This document shows positions 51,620-60,708 of a DNA stretch of 64,000 nt, one piece after another (position 1 is the first letter of the stretch; every line of letters begins with the position of its first letter). This DNA comes from Chitinophagales bacterium (GTDB lineage Bacteria; Bacteroidota; Bacteroidia; Chitinophagales; UBA8649), in contig JACJYS010000003.1 in NCBI GenBank assembly GCA_020635995.1, positions 217,001 through 281,000 of the forward strand, given 5' to 3'. The notes beneath the pieces are model-generated. The model saw only the letters and a program-made list of their open reading frames with translations, made no database searches and had not been told where the DNA came from. Both the position numbers and the translations under genes were made by a program.

Positions 51620-51889
51620 TTACCAACTTGCTTTTGTAACACCAGGTATTTTACCACTTGATGCTAACTCTCTAAATGTTACTCTACTTATACCAAAATA
51701 ACGGATATAACCTTTTGGTCTTCCTGTTAATCCACATCTGTTTTTTAAACGTACTGGCGATGCGTTTTTTGGTAATTTATCTAAAGCTTCATAGTCTCCA
51801 GCTTCTTTTAATGCTTTTCTTTTTTCAGCATATCTGGCTACTAATCTTTCTCTTTTTACTTGTCTTGCTATTATTGATTTTTTAGACAT
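51620..51889 (-). CDS. rpsN: Ribosomal protein uS14 (zinc-free form)
   Basis: 89 residues, the long form without the paired C-x2-C zinc ligands: KNRCGLTGRPKGYIRYFGISRVTFRELASSG. 30S head protein between rplE and rpsH. Confidence 0.97.
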   Translation of the reverse strand: MSKKSIIARQVKRERLVARYAEKRKALKEAGDYEALDKLPKNASPVRLKNRCGLTGRPKGYIRYFGISRVTFRELASSGKIPGVTKASW

Positions 51890-51901
51890 AATCCTCTCTT
51901 A

Positions 51902-52450
51902 TTATTTTTTAAATGGCAAACCAATTAGTTTTAACAATTCCATAGCTTCTTGATCTGTTTTAGCAGTTGTTACTATTGTAATATTAAAACCACTAATGTT
52001 TTTCACTTTATCAATATCTATTTCCGGAAATATAATTTGCTCTGTTATTCCAAAGTTATAGTTTCCTCTTCCGTCAAATCCTTTATTGTTAATTCCTTGA
52101 AAGTCTCTTACCCTTGGTAATGCTACAGAAATTAAACGATCTAAAAATTCGTACATTTTATCTCTTCTTAAAGTTACTTTTGAGCCTATTGGCATATTTT
52201 CTCTTAACTTAAAGTTTGAGATAGCTTTTTTAGATAAGGTAGCTACTGCTTTTTGTCCTGCTATTTCAGACATTTCTTGTACAGCTACATCAACTAATTT
52301 TTTATCGCTAACGGCACCGTCAACACCTTGGTTTAGTGAAATTTTCACTATTTTAGGTACTGCCATTATTGAAGTGTATCCAAATTTCTCTTTTAAAGCC
52401 GGTACTACTTCTTCTAAATACTGTTTTTGTAAACGTGGTGTATAACTCAT
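51902..52450 (-). CDS. rplE: Ribosomal protein uL5
   Basis: 182 residues: YTPRLQKQYLEEVVPALKEKFGY, NMPIGSKVTLRRDKMYEFLDRLI, RDFQGINNKGFDGRGNYNFGI. 5S rRNA binding, central protuberance. Confidence 0.98.
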   Translation of the reverse strand: MSYTPRLQKQYLEEVVPALKEKFGYTSIMAVPKIVKISLNQGVDGAVSDKKLVDVAVQEMSEIAGQKAVATLSKKAISNFKLRENMPIGSKVTLRRDKMYEFLDRLISVALPRVRDFQGINNKGFDGRGNYNFGITEQIIFPEIDIDKVKNISGFNITIVTTAKTDQEAMELLKLIGLPFKK

Positions 52451-52452
52451 AA

Positions 52453-52785
52453 TTAAATTACTCCTCCTGATTTCTTAGCAATTCTTTCTACTTTTCCGCC
52501 TTCTCTTTTAATGCCTACTCTTGTAGGTTTTCCAGATTTAGGATCTATTAATGAAACATTTGAAATGTGTATAGAAGCCTCAGTAGAAATTATTCCACCG
52601 TCAGGATTCTTAGCACTTGGTTTTGTATGTTTCTTAACCACGGCAACATCTTCAACAATAATTCTTGAAACTTCCGGCAAAACTTCTAATACTTTACCTT
52701 CTTTTCCTTTATCATTTCCTGCTATAACAACTACTTTGTCGCCTTTCTTAATTTTAAACTTAGGTTCAAATCTTTTCTTACTCAT
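52453..52785 (-). CDS. rplX: Ribosomal protein uL24
   Basis: 110 residues with KOW motif KIKKGDKVVVIAGNDKGKEGKVLEV. Initiates 50S assembly; near the peptide exit. 11 nt after rplN. Confidence 0.98.
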   Translation of the reverse strand: MSKKRFEPKFKIKKGDKVVVIAGNDKGKEGKVLEVLPEVSRIIVEDVAVVKKHTKPSAKNPDGGIISTEASIHISNVSLIDPKSGKPTRVGIKREGGKVERIAKKSGGVI

Positions 52786-52796
52786 CGTTCTAAATA

Positions 52797-53165
52797 TTAA
52801 ATAACTTCTGGAGCTAACGCTACAATTTTCATATAATCTTTGTATCTCAACTCACGAGCTACAGGTCCAAAAATACGTGTTCCTCTCATTTCATCTTGAG
52901 CATTTAACAATACTACTGCATTGTCGTCAAAACGAATATGGGAACCGTCTGCTCTTTTAATGGCTTTTTTTGTTCTAACAACTACAGCTTTATGTACTGT
53001 ACCTTTTTTAGCGTTGCCGTTTGGCAATGCTTTTTTTACAGATACTACTACTTTATCGCCTATTGATGCATATCTTCTTTTTGAACCGCCTAGTACTTTT
53101 ATTACCAGCACTTCTTTTGCACCACTATTGTCTGCAACACTTGCTCTTGATTCTTGTTGTAACAT
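52797..53165 (-). CDS. rplN: Ribosomal protein uL14
   Basis: 122 residues: MLQQESRASVADNSGAKEVLVIKVLGG and RGTRIFGPVARELR. Subunit-interface protein; 1 nt after rpsQ. Confidence 0.98.
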   Translation of the reverse strand: MLQQESRASVADNSGAKEVLVIKVLGGSKRRYASIGDKVVVSVKKALPNGNAKKGTVHKAVVVRTKKAIKRADGSHIRFDDNAVVLLNAQDEMRGTRIFGPVARELRYKDYMKIVALAPEVI

Positions 53166-53166
53166 A

Positions 53167-53430
53167 TTATTTAGCTCTTTCTATTATTTCAACTAATCTC
53201 CATCTCTTCTTTTTGCTGAGAGGTCTTGTTTCCATTATTTTCACAAGATCTCCTTCATTGCACTCGTTATTCTCGTCATGTGCAGTGTATTTTTTGCTTT
53301 TTTTCAAAAACTTGCCATACATAGGGTGAATAACTTTTCTTTCTACCACAACGGTAATGGTTTTATCCATTTTATTGCTGGTAACTATCCCCGATCTTGT
53401 CTTTCTTAATTTTCTTTCTACTGTTTCCAT
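53167..53430 (-). CDS. rpsQ: Ribosomal protein uS17
   Basis: 87 residues: RKTRSGIVTSNKMDKTITVVVERK, HPMYGKFLKKSKKYTAHDENN, GDLVKIMETRPLSKKKRWRLV. Primary 16S binder. Confidence 0.98.
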   Translation of the reverse strand: METVERKLRKTRSGIVTSNKMDKTITVVVERKVIHPMYGKFLKKSKKYTAHDENNECNEGDLVKIMETRPLSKKKRWRLVEIIERAK

Positions 53431-53438
53431 TAATCCTT

Positions 53439-53648
53439 TTAATTTGCAGAATTTTCTAATTCTCTTCTTCTAAGTTCTGTTAATAATCTGGCAACATCTC
53501 TTCTCATTGCTCTAATTTTTAACGGATTATCTACTGCAGAAATAGCGTGTGTAAACTCTAGTTTTTTCAACTTTAGTTTAGTTTCACTACTTTTCTCAAT
53601 CAACTCATCTGTTGTTAATTGCTTTATATCTTCTTTATTTAATGCCAT
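53439..53648 (-). CDS. rpmC: Ribosomal protein uL29
   Basis: 69 residues, helical: MALNKEDIKQLTTDELIEK, LKKLEFTHAISAVDNPLKIRAMRRDVARLLTEL. Near the peptide exit; 10 nt after rplP. Confidence 0.97.
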   Translation of the reverse strand: MALNKEDIKQLTTDELIEKSSETKLKLKKLEFTHAISAVDNPLKIRAMRRDVARLLTELRRRELENSAN

Positions 53649-53658
53649 TGCTATTAAT

Positions 53659-54081
53659 TTAAGCTTCTACGTAATCTCTTCTTGTTATTACTTTAGTTTT
53701 CACAGGTAGTTTTTGTGCAGCTAAACGCAATGCTTCGTTTGCTACTGCTGAACTAACTCCATCTACTTCAAACATAATTCTTCCAGGTTTAACTACAGCC
53801 ACCCACCCTTCAGGTGCTCCTTTACCTTTACCCATTCTCACCTCTAATGGCTTGCTTGTGTACGGTTTATCCGGAAATATTCTAATCCAAACTTTACCTT
53901 CCCTTTTCATATATCTTGTTAAAGCAATCCTTGCTGCTTCAATTTGACGGTTGGTAATCCAGCTTGAATCTAAAGATTTTAAACCAAAGGTACCAAATGC
54001 CACCGTAGAACCACGACCGGCATTACCTTTCATTTTCCCTTTCTGCTGTTTTCTATATTTTACTCTTTTAGGTAATAACAT
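53659..54081 (-). CDS. rplP: Ribosomal protein uL16
   Basis: 140 residues: MLLPKRVKYRKQQKGKMKGNA, WVAVVKPGRIMFEV, RLAAQKLPVKTKVITR. Contacts the A-site tRNA elbow region. Confidence 0.98.
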   Translation of the reverse strand: MLLPKRVKYRKQQKGKMKGNAGRGSTVAFGTFGLKSLDSSWITNRQIEAARIALTRYMKREGKVWIRIFPDKPYTSKPLEVRMGKGKGAPEGWVAVVKPGRIMFEVDGVSSAVANEALRLAAQKLPVKTKVITRRDYVEA

Positions 54082-54090
54082 CTTTATTTA

Positions 54091-54789
54091 TTATTTACGC
54101 TTCGCAAATTTTCTTTTTTGTTTTGTTTTCTTTCCGTCATCTGTTTTAGGCGATAAATCTCTAGCTCCTAAAACTTCTCCTTTACAAATCCAAACTTTAA
54201 CTCCAATTTTACCATAAATTGTTTGAGCTTCCACTAAAGCATAATCTATATCTGCTCTTAAAGTTTGTAATGGCGTTCTTCCTTGCTTATATTCTTCTGC
54301 TCTTGCCATTTCAGCTCCACCCAATCTACCAGAACAACGCACTTTTATTCCCTGTGCTCCCATTCTCATGGTAGAAGCTATTGCCATTTTTACAGCTCTT
54401 CTAAAATTAACACGAGCTTCTAATTGTTTAGCAATGCTTTCTGCAACTATTGTAGCGTCTAATTCCGGTCTTTTAATTTCAACAATATTAATTTGAACAT
54501 CTTTTCCGGTAAGTTTCATTAACTCTTGTTTAATGGCATCTACCTCTGTTCCTCCACGTCCTATTATTATACCCGGACGAGAAGTATGCACTGTTACTAC
54601 TATTCTTTTTAATGTTCTTTCTATTATTATGGTAGAAAGACCACCTTTAGAAATACGTGCATTTAAGTATTTTCTAATTTTTACATCTTCAACTAGCTTT
54701 TTGTCAGAGTCTTCACCTGGATACCAGTTAGAGTCCCAGCCTCTGATGACACCTAGTCTGTACGATATTGGATTAATTTTTTGCCCCAT
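54091..54789 (-). CDS. rpsC: Ribosomal protein uS3
   Basis: 232 residues: MGQKINPISYRLGVIRGWDSNWY, KH domain PGIIIGRGGTEVDAIKQEL, KVRCSGRLGGAEMARAE, basic tail. Unlike the usual arrangement it is not directly behind rplV: a strong hairpin and a promoter-like octamer lie between them, so it probably heads its own transcript. Confidence 0.98.
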   Translation of the reverse strand: MGQKINPISYRLGVIRGWDSNWYPGEDSDKKLVEDVKIRKYLNARISKGGLSTIIIERTLKRIVVTVHTSRPGIIIGRGGTEVDAIKQELMKLTGKDVQINIVEIKRPELDATIVAESIAKQLEARVNFRRAVKMAIASTMRMGAQGIKVRCSGRLGGAEMARAEEYKQGRTPLQTLRADIDYALVEAQTIYGKIGVKVWICKGEVLGARDLSPKTDDGKKTKQKRKFAKRK

Positions 54790-54831
54790 TAATTTCTTTT
54801 ATTTTTAAGACGCTTTGATAAAATTGGAGTG

Positions 54832-54839
54832 CAAATGTA
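54832..54839 (-). promoter_or_regulatory. -7 promoter element (TACATTTG) in front of rpsC
   Basis: TAnnTTTG on the minus strand 42 nt before the rpsC start and downstream of the rplV hairpin. No good -33 match, so moderate. Confidence 0.45.
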
Positions 54840-54967
54840 AGGAATAATATTGGAATTAGAAACCTTTATTTCATTTTTTTTGTATTTTTTTCACTACATC
54901 AATTTTTATGCAGTTGATAAATACCCTCCTACTCCTATTTACAGCTTTTTATCTTGCTTATTTTTCA

Positions 54968-55007
54968 AATAAAAATGCTTATCAAAATTTTGATAAGCAT
55001 TTTTATT
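54968..55007 (-). terminator. Perfect 20+20 palindromic terminator after rplV
   Basis: Half-site AATAAAAATGCTTATCAAAA (54968-54987) followed at once by its complement (54988-55007), 20 nt past the rplV stop. A stem rich in G-C at its middle with T-rich flanks acts as a terminator or strong processing site and divides the S10-type operon. Confidence 0.8.
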
Positions 55008-55027
55008 ATATTTTATTTACTATAAAA

Positions 55028-55402
55028 CTATTCTTCAGATTTAGCTTCTTGTGCTACACCTTCTTTTCTGCTTCCTACCACTATAGTTATATGGTTAGAA
55101 CGTTTTCTTATTCTATGAGCTCTACCTTGTGGTGCCGGTCTAAAACGCTTTAGCATTTTGCCACCATCTACCCACGCAGATTTTACATATAAATCATACT
55201 CCTCAGGCTGCAATTTGTGATTTTGTGCCCAGTTATTAACTGCCGACATCAACAATTTTTCAATTTTTGGAGCAGATTCTTTATTCGTAAACTTTAAAAT
55301 ATTTAAAGCTTCATCTACATTTTTACCTCTTATTAAATCAACTACTAATCTTGTTTTTCTAGTTGACGTTGGGTTATTTCTTAATTTTGCTACAGCTTCC
55401 AT
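55028..55402 (-). CDS. rplV: Ribosomal protein uL22
   Basis: 124 residues: EAVAKLRNNPTSTRKTRLVVDLIRGKNVDEALNIL, exit-tunnel loop FRPAPQGRAHRIRKRSNHI, then a short acidic tail. Followed by a terminator rather than by rpsC. Confidence 0.97.
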   Translation of the reverse strand: MEAVAKLRNNPTSTRKTRLVVDLIRGKNVDEALNILKFTNKESAPKIEKLLMSAVNNWAQNHKLQPEEYDLYVKSAWVDGGKMLKRFRPAPQGRAHRIRKRSNHITIVVGSRKEGVAQEAKSEE

Positions 55403-55413
55403 TTCCTATTTTA

Positions 55414-55450
55414 TTTAAGATGTAAGATATAAGACATAAGATTTTAAGAC
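55414..55450. repeat. AAGAYATAAGA microrepeat in the rplV-rpsS spacer
   Basis: Short imperfect units (AAGATGTAAGATATAAGAC) within an 83-nt spacer; related AGATATAAGACATTAGAC sequence occurs at 61713-61730. Suggests repeat invasion of the ribosomal operon. Confidence 0.5.
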
Positions 55451-55485
55451 TTACTTAGGCTTTTATCTTTACTAAATTTTTAAAA

Positions 55486-55755
55486 CTATTTTATTTTCTT
55501 ACTTGAATGTCCTCTAAATTGTCTTGTAGGAGAAAACTCGCCTAATTTATGACCTACCATATTTTCTGTAACATATACCGGTATAAATTTATTACCATTA
55601 TGCACAGCTATTGTATGTCCTACCATGTCAGGAATAATTAAACTTGCTCTTGACCAAGTTTTAATAACCGTTTTTTTGCCTGATTCGTTTTGAGCATCAA
55701 TTTTCTTTAACAAATGATGTGCTACGTAAGGTCCTTTTTTTATTGAACGTGCCAT
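55486..55755 (-). CDS. rpsS: Ribosomal protein uS19
   Basis: 89 residues: MARSIKKGPYVAHHLLKKID, IPDMVGHTIAVHNG, MVGHKLGEFSPTRQFRGHS. 30S head protein. Confidence 0.98.
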   Translation of the reverse strand: MARSIKKGPYVAHHLLKKIDAQNESGKKTVIKTWSRASLIIPDMVGHTIAVHNGNKFIPVYVTENMVGHKLGEFSPTRQFRGHSSKKIK

Positions 55756-55765
55756 AATCTTCTAC

Positions 55766-56593
55766 TTATTTTGATTTTCTCTTACTAATTATTAATCTGT
55801 TTGATGCTTTGTTTTTCTTTCTTGTTTTTAAACCTTTAGCATAAACTCCTGTTCTTGAACGTGGGTGTCCTCCGGAGTTACGCCCTTCTCCACCACCCAT
55901 TGGGTGATCTACCGGGTTCATTACCACACCTCTTGTTCTTGGTCTTATTCCTTTCCATCTTTTTCTTCCTGCTTTTCCGTATCTTGTTAAGTTATGGTCG
56001 GCATTAGAAACAGAACCTATTACGGCTAAACAAGTTTGTAATATCATTCTTGTTTCGCCAGAAGGCAATTTTATAATAGCATATTTACCGTCTCTTGAGT
56101 TTAACTGAGCATAAGAACCAGCACTTCTGGCTATTTGTGCTCCTCTTCCCGGTTGCATTTCTATATTGTGTATTACAGAACCTAATGGAATATCTGATAA
56201 AAACATGGCATTACCCACTTCTGGTTTTGCTGTTTTGCCAGCCACTACTTTACTTCCTACCGATAAACCGTTTGGAGCTATTATGTATCTTTTTTCTCCA
56301 TCTTCGTACTGCAATAATGCTATACGAGCTGTTCTGTTCGGATCGTATTCTATAGATAAAACTTCTGCTTTAACATCTTGTTTATCTCTTTTAAAATCAA
56401 TAATACGATATTTACGTTTTGATCCTCCTCCTCTATATCTTGTAGTTATTCTACCGTTAGAGTTTCTACCACCTGTTTTTTTCAAAGTGGTAACCAATGA
56501 TTTTTCAGGTTTATCGGTTGTAATTTCAGCAAAATCACTCCCCACTCTGAATCTCATTCCCGGTGTTACCGGTTTAAATTTCTTAATTCCCAT
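55766..56593 (-). CDS. rplB: Ribosomal protein uL2
   Basis: 275 residues: RITTRYRGGGSKRKYRIIDFKRDK, and the peptidyl-transferase-proximal VMNPVDHPMGGGEGRNSGGHPRS. Highly conserved 50S core. Confidence 0.98.
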   Translation of the reverse strand: MGIKKFKPVTPGMRFRVGSDFAEITTDKPEKSLVTTLKKTGGRNSNGRITTRYRGGGSKRKYRIIDFKRDKQDVKAEVLSIEYDPNRTARIALLQYEDGEKRYIIAPNGLSVGSKVVAGKTAKPEVGNAMFLSDIPLGSVIHNIEMQPGRGAQIARSAGSYAQLNSRDGKYAIIKLPSGETRMILQTCLAVIGSVSNADHNLTRYGKAGRKRWKGIRPRTRGVVMNPVDHPMGGGEGRNSGGHPRSRTGVYAKGLKTRKKNKASNRLIISKRKSK

Positions 56594-56626
56594 TTTTTTA
56601 CTTTTTTGTGGATTATCTTTCTATAA

Positions 56627-56929
56627 TTATATATTTTCATAGAAATCAATTGTATCGCCTTCCACAAGACTCACAATTGCTTTTTTATAAGATGGTTTTC
56701 TTCCTGAAGCCACGCCAGATTTTGTATATCTTACTTTAGATTTTGCAGGTATAAGGTGCGTTCTTACTTTGTCAACACTTACTCCGTACATTTTTTCTAT
56801 AGCTTCTTTTATTTGCAACTTGTTAGCATCTTTATCTACTACAAAAGTAAATCTATTCATTTTCTCTTGCGTAGCGTTTGATTTTTCAGTAACAACCGGC
56901 TTTATTAATATATCTTCTACTATTCTCAT
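56627..56929 (-). CDS. rplW: Ribosomal protein uL23
   Basis: 100 residues: ILIKPVVTEKSNATQEKMNRFTFVV and KSKVRYTKSGVASGRKPSYKKAIV. Docking site for trigger factor and SRP at the exit. Confidence 0.97.
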   Translation of the reverse strand: MRIVEDILIKPVVTEKSNATQEKMNRFTFVVDKDANKLQIKEAIEKMYGVSVDKVRTHLIPAKSKVRYTKSGVASGRKPSYKKAIVSLVEGDTIDFYENI

Positions 56930-56938
56930 GGCTTCTTA

Positions 56939-57553
56939 TTATTTGTTGAAATATTCTAAACTGCTTTCACTTAATATAAGTTTATTGCAATTCATAATTT
57001 CATAAGTATTCAAATCTTTTACGGTTTTCACTCCAGAACCTTTACAGTTTCTTGATGAAAGCACCACATTTTTATCTATACTGTTACTTACGTAAAGTCC
57101 TTTCTTTTCTACACCTAAATTAGTTAAAAATGTAACAAATTCTTTAGTTTTTGGTGCATCCATTTTTAAATCTTCTACTACTACTATGCCTTCATTTTGT
57201 GCTTTGTAGGTTAATGCAGAATATCTTGCTAAGGCTTTAACTTTTTTGTTTAATTTAAAACCATAGTTTCTTGGGCGTGGACCAAAAATACGACCTCCAC
57301 CTCTTAATATTGGACTTTTAATATCTCCAAAACGAGCACCACCACTACCTTTTTGTTTTCTTATTTTTTTAGTAGAACCTGCTATTTCAGAACGTTCTTT
57401 AGCTTTGTGAGTTCCTTGTCTCTGATTAGCTAAATATTGTTTTACGTCTAAATATATAGCGTGGTCGTTAGGCTCTATACCAAATACCGAGTCAGGCAAT
57501 TCTACTTGTCTTCCTGTTTCTTTTCCAGCTGAGTTTAATACTTTAACTTTCAT
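56939..57553 (-). CDS. rplD: Ribosomal protein uL4
   Basis: 204 residues: YLANQRQGTHKAKERSEIAGSTKKIRKQKGSGGARFGDIKSPILRGGG is the tunnel loop region, in part. In E. coli L4 represses its own operon; no matching leader was identified here. Confidence 0.97.
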   Translation of the reverse strand: MKVKVLNSAGKETGRQVELPDSVFGIEPNDHAIYLDVKQYLANQRQGTHKAKERSEIAGSTKKIRKQKGSGGARFGDIKSPILRGGGRIFGPRPRNYGFKLNKKVKALARYSALTYKAQNEGIVVVEDLKMDAPKTKEFVTFLTNLGVEKKGLYVSNSIDKNVVLSSRNCKGSGVKTVKDLNTYEIMNCNKLILSESSLEYFNK

Positions 57554-57554
57554 C

Positions 57555-58175
57555 TTATTTGCCCTCCACTATTATTGTTGAACCTTTATGACCCGGAACG
57601 CTACCACTTACTATAAGTAAATTGTCTTCCGCAATCATTTTTAATACTTTTAATCCTTGAGCTTTAACACGGTCGCCACCCATTCTGCCTGCCATTCTTG
57701 TACCTTTAAATACTCTTGACGGTGTAGAACATGCACCTATTGACCCCGGTGCTCTACCTCTGTTGTGTTGTCCGTGTGTTTGCATTCCCACACCTTTAAA
57801 TCCATGACGTTTTACAACACCTTGAAATCCTTTTCCTTTAGAAGTTCCTACTACAGATACAGCTTCGCCTTCTTCAAAAATATCTAAAGTGATTTCATCA
57901 CCTACGTTTTTGTCAAAGCTAAAATCTCTAACTTCCATTAAATGTCTTACTGGGTCAACTCCTGCTTTTTTGAAGTGCCCTAACATAGGTTTTGGTGTGT
58001 TTTTTTCTTTCTTTTCGCCAAACCCTAACTGTACGGCATTGTATCCGTCAGTTGCTTCTGTTTTAACTTGGGTAACAAAACAAGGTCCTACTTGCAACAC
58101 GGTGCAAGGAACTCTTTTGCCTTTGCTGTCAAAGACATTTGTCATCCCAATTTTTGTTCCTAAAATAGCTTTCAT
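57555..58175 (-). CDS. rplC: Ribosomal protein uL3
   Basis: 206 residues: AILGTKIGMTNVFDSKGKRVPCTVLQ, KGKGFQGVVKRHGFKG, HGQHNRGRAPGSIGACSTPSRVFKG (in part). 1 nt before rplD. The rplD start follows the stop directly. Confidence 0.98.
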   Translation of the reverse strand: MKAILGTKIGMTNVFDSKGKRVPCTVLQVGPCFVTQVKTEATDGYNAVQLGFGEKKEKNTPKPMLGHFKKAGVDPVRHLMEVRDFSFDKNVGDEITLDIFEEGEAVSVVGTSKGKGFQGVVKRHGFKGVGMQTHGQHNRGRAPGSIGACSTPSRVFKGTRMAGRMGGDRVKAQGLKVLKMIAEDNLLIVSGSVPGHKGSTIIVEGK

Positions 58176-58223
58176 CTGCTTTTTTTTAATTAATTAAAAA
58201 ATACTTAGTTCAGATGGAACTTA

Positions 58224-58243
58224 TTCCGATAAAATTATCGGAA
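58224..58243. repeat. 9-bp hairpin in the rpsJ-rplC spacer
   Basis: TTCCGATAA (58224-58232) and its complement TTATCGGAA (58235-58243) with 2 nt between. May be an mRNA processing or attenuation structure, or a REP-like repeat; the spacer is 82 nt, longer than most in this operon. Confidence 0.5.
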
Positions 58244-58257
58244 CATTGGTTTCCCGC

Positions 58258-58563
58258 TTAAACTTTAATTTCTACATCGACTCCACTCGGCAATTCAAGC
58301 TTCATTAAAGCATCAATTGTTTTTGAGTTTGAGCTGTAGATGTCTAATAATCTTTTATATGTCATTAATTGAAACTGCTCCTTTGAATCTGAATTCACGT
58401 GCGGAGAACGTATCACATTAAACACTTTTCTTTTTGTTGGTAAAGGAATTGGTCCACTAATAATAGCTCCTGTATTCTTTACAGTTTTGAATATTTTCTC
58501 AGCTGATTTATCAACTAAGTTATAATCGTACGATTTTAATTTTATTCTTATTCTCTGTGTCAT
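58258..58563 (-). CDS. rpsJ: Ribosomal protein uS10
   Basis: 101 residues: MTQRIRIKLKSYDYNLVDKSAEKI, SGPIPLPTKRKVFNVIRSPHVN. Also NusB partner in antitermination. Follows fusA by 15 nt; no tuf gene lies between them. Confidence 0.98.
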   Translation of the reverse strand: MTQRIRIKLKSYDYNLVDKSAEKIFKTVKNTGAIISGPIPLPTKRKVFNVIRSPHVNSDSKEQFQLMTYKRLLDIYSSNSKTIDALMKLELPSGVDVEIKV

Positions 58564-58578
58564 CTTCTTAAAATATTA

Positions 58579-60687
58579 TTAGTTAGATTTTCCTGTTGCT
58601 TTTTCAATTACTTCTTTGGCTATTCCTTCCGGTGCCGGCTGGTAGCTATGGAACTCCATAGTTGACGTAGCTCTTCCCGAAGTAATAGTTCTTAACTGAG
58701 TTACATATCCAAACATTTCAGATAATGGAACTTTAGCTCTAATTACTTGCCCGGCTGCCTTAGCATCCATTCCTTCCATTATACCTCTTCTTCTGTTCAA
58801 ATCGCCTACCACATCTCCTGTATATTCTTCCGGAGTAATTACTTCCAATTTCATAATTGGCTCTAATATTTGTGGTTTCGCACTTTTAGCAGCAGCTTTA
58901 AATCCCATTTTAGCAGCTAATTCAAAAGATAAAGCATCTGAGTCAACTTGGTGGAATGAACCATCAAATAATCTAACTTTCATGCTATCTATTTCGTAGC
59001 CTGCCAATACACCATTTTTCATGGCTTCTTTAAAGCCTTTTTCTACTGCCGGTATAAATTCTCTTGGAATAGATCCTCCAAAAATATCGTTAACAAACTC
59101 TAATCCTTGTTTTTCTACATCTTCTACTGGACCTAATTCAAACTGAATGTCGGCAAATTTACCACGTCCACCCGATTGTTTTTTATAAACTTCTCTGTGT
59201 GTTACTACCGCAGAAATACTTTCTTTATAGTTAACCTCCGGTGCACCTTGATTACACTCTACTTTAAATTCTCTTTTTAAACGGTCAACAATAATTTCTA
59301 AGTGCAACTCTCCCATTCCACGAATAATAGTTTGACCTGTATTCTCATCAAAATTAACTTGGAAAGTAGGATCCTCTTCAGCTAATTTTGCTAAAGCCAT
59401 ACCTAATTTATCTACATCTTTTTGAGTTTTAGGCTCTATTGCTAATCCAATTACCGGATCTGGGAATTTCATTGACTCTAATACAATAGGATGTTTTTCA
59501 TCGCATAATGTATCTCCTGTTCTAATATCTTTAAATCCTACTAATGCAGCTATATCTCCAGCATGCAATTCATCTACTTGCTTTTGAGAGTTTGCGTGCA
59601 TTTGAAATACTCTTGAAATTCTTTCTTTTTTATCTGTTCTTGTGTTTAACACATAAGAACCTGAAGCCAATCTACCGGAATATGCTCTTGTGTAGCATAA
59701 TCTACCTACATAAGGGTCTGTAGCAATTTTAAATGCTAAAGCTGCAAATGGTTCATTTACATCCGGTTTTCTTTTAATTTCTTCGTCAGTATTAGGGTTT
59801 GTACCTTTAATGGCGTCTATATCTAATGGCGAAGGAAGAATTTCCATAACCATATCCAACATAGTTTGAACACCTTTGTTTTTAAATGAAGAACCACACA
59901 TCATAGGCACTACTTTTCCGCCTATGGTAGCTTCTCTTAACGCATTTAATATTTCTCTTTCTGTTAAAGAGTCCGGATCCTCAAAATACTTTTCCATTAA
60001 AGTATCGTCAAATTCAGCAACAGCTTCTAATAATTTTTCTCTAAGTTCAGTAGCTTCGTCTAAAATATCGGCAGGTATCTCTACGGTTTCAAATGTCATT
60101 CCGAAATCATCTTCATTCCACACTATACCACGGAAATTAATCAAGTCAACAACTCCTTTAAAGTCATCTTCTGCTCCAATTGGAATTTGTAAAGGCAATG
60201 CATGGCTACCCAACATTTCTTTAACTTGGGTACATACATTTAAAAAATCGGCACCTTGACGATCCATTTTGTTAACAAAACCAATTCTTGGTACATTATA
60301 ATTATCTGCCAAACGCCAGTTAGTTTCAGACTGAGGCTCTACACCGTCAACAGCACTAAACAAGAACACTAAACCATCTAATACACGCAATGAACGATTT
60401 ACTTCTACGGTAAAATCAACGTGTCCCGGAGTGTCTATAATATTAACATGGTATTGCTGACCTCTGTAGTTCCAATTTACTGTAGTAGCCGCTGAAGTAA
60501 TGGTAATACCTCTTTCCGCTTCTTGCTCCATCCAGTCCATTGTAGAAGCACCATCGTGTACTTCTCCAATTTTATGATTAACACCTGAGTAAAATAGAAT
60601 ACGCTCTGTTGTTGTAGTTTTACCTGCATCAATGTGAGCCGCTATTCCTATGTTTCTCGTAAATTTTAAATCTCTATTGCTTGACAT
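58579..60687 (-). CDS. fusA: Translation elongation factor G
   Basis: 702 residues, five-domain translocase GTPase: G1 GIAAHIDAGKTTTTERILFYSG, RGITITSAATT, G3 DTPGHVDFTVEV, G4 NKMD; domain IV GGRGKFADIQFELGP; domain V RRGIMEGMDAK. Strung between rpsG and rpsJ as in the str operon. Confidence 0.98.
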   Translation of the reverse strand: MSSNRDLKFTRNIGIAAHIDAGKTTTTERILFYSGVNHKIGEVHDGASTMDWMEQEAERGITITSAATTVNWNYRGQQYHVNIIDTPGHVDFTVEVNRSLRVLDGLVFLFSAVDGVEPQSETNWRLADNYNVPRIGFVNKMDRQGADFLNVCTQVKEMLGSHALPLQIPIGAEDDFKGVVDLINFRGIVWNEDDFGMTFETVEIPADILDEATELREKLLEAVAEFDDTLMEKYFEDPDSLTEREILNALREATIGGKVVPMMCGSSFKNKGVQTMLDMVMEILPSPLDIDAIKGTNPNTDEEIKRKPDVNEPFAALAFKIATDPYVGRLCYTRAYSGRLASGSYVLNTRTDKKERISRVFQMHANSQKQVDELHAGDIAALVGFKDIRTGDTLCDEKHPIVLESMKFPDPVIGLAIEPKTQKDVDKLGMALAKLAEEDPTFQVNFDENTGQTIIRGMGELHLEIIVDRLKREFKVECNQGAPEVNYKESISAVVTHREVYKKQSGGRGKFADIQFELGPVEDVEKQGLEFVNDIFGGSIPREFIPAVEKGFKEAMKNGVLAGYEIDSMKVRLFDGSFHQVDSDALSFELAAKMGFKAAAKSAKPQILEPIMKLEVITPEEYTGDVVGDLNRRRGIMEGMDAKAAGQVIRAKVPLSEMFGYVTQLRTITSGRATSTMEFHSYQPAPEGIAKEVIEKATGKSN

Positions 60688-60708
60688 ATTTCTTTCCTTA
60701 ATTAAATA

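Noticed and set aside
51601..51657. Longer N-terminus for S8
   Set aside because: Would overlap rpsN; the S8 family begins at MYFDTISDYLTRIRNAQ-like sequence (51600).
54908..55153. 81-codon open frame on the plus strand between rpsC and rplV
   Set aside because: Runs through the terminator palindrome and antisense into rplV; shadow frame.
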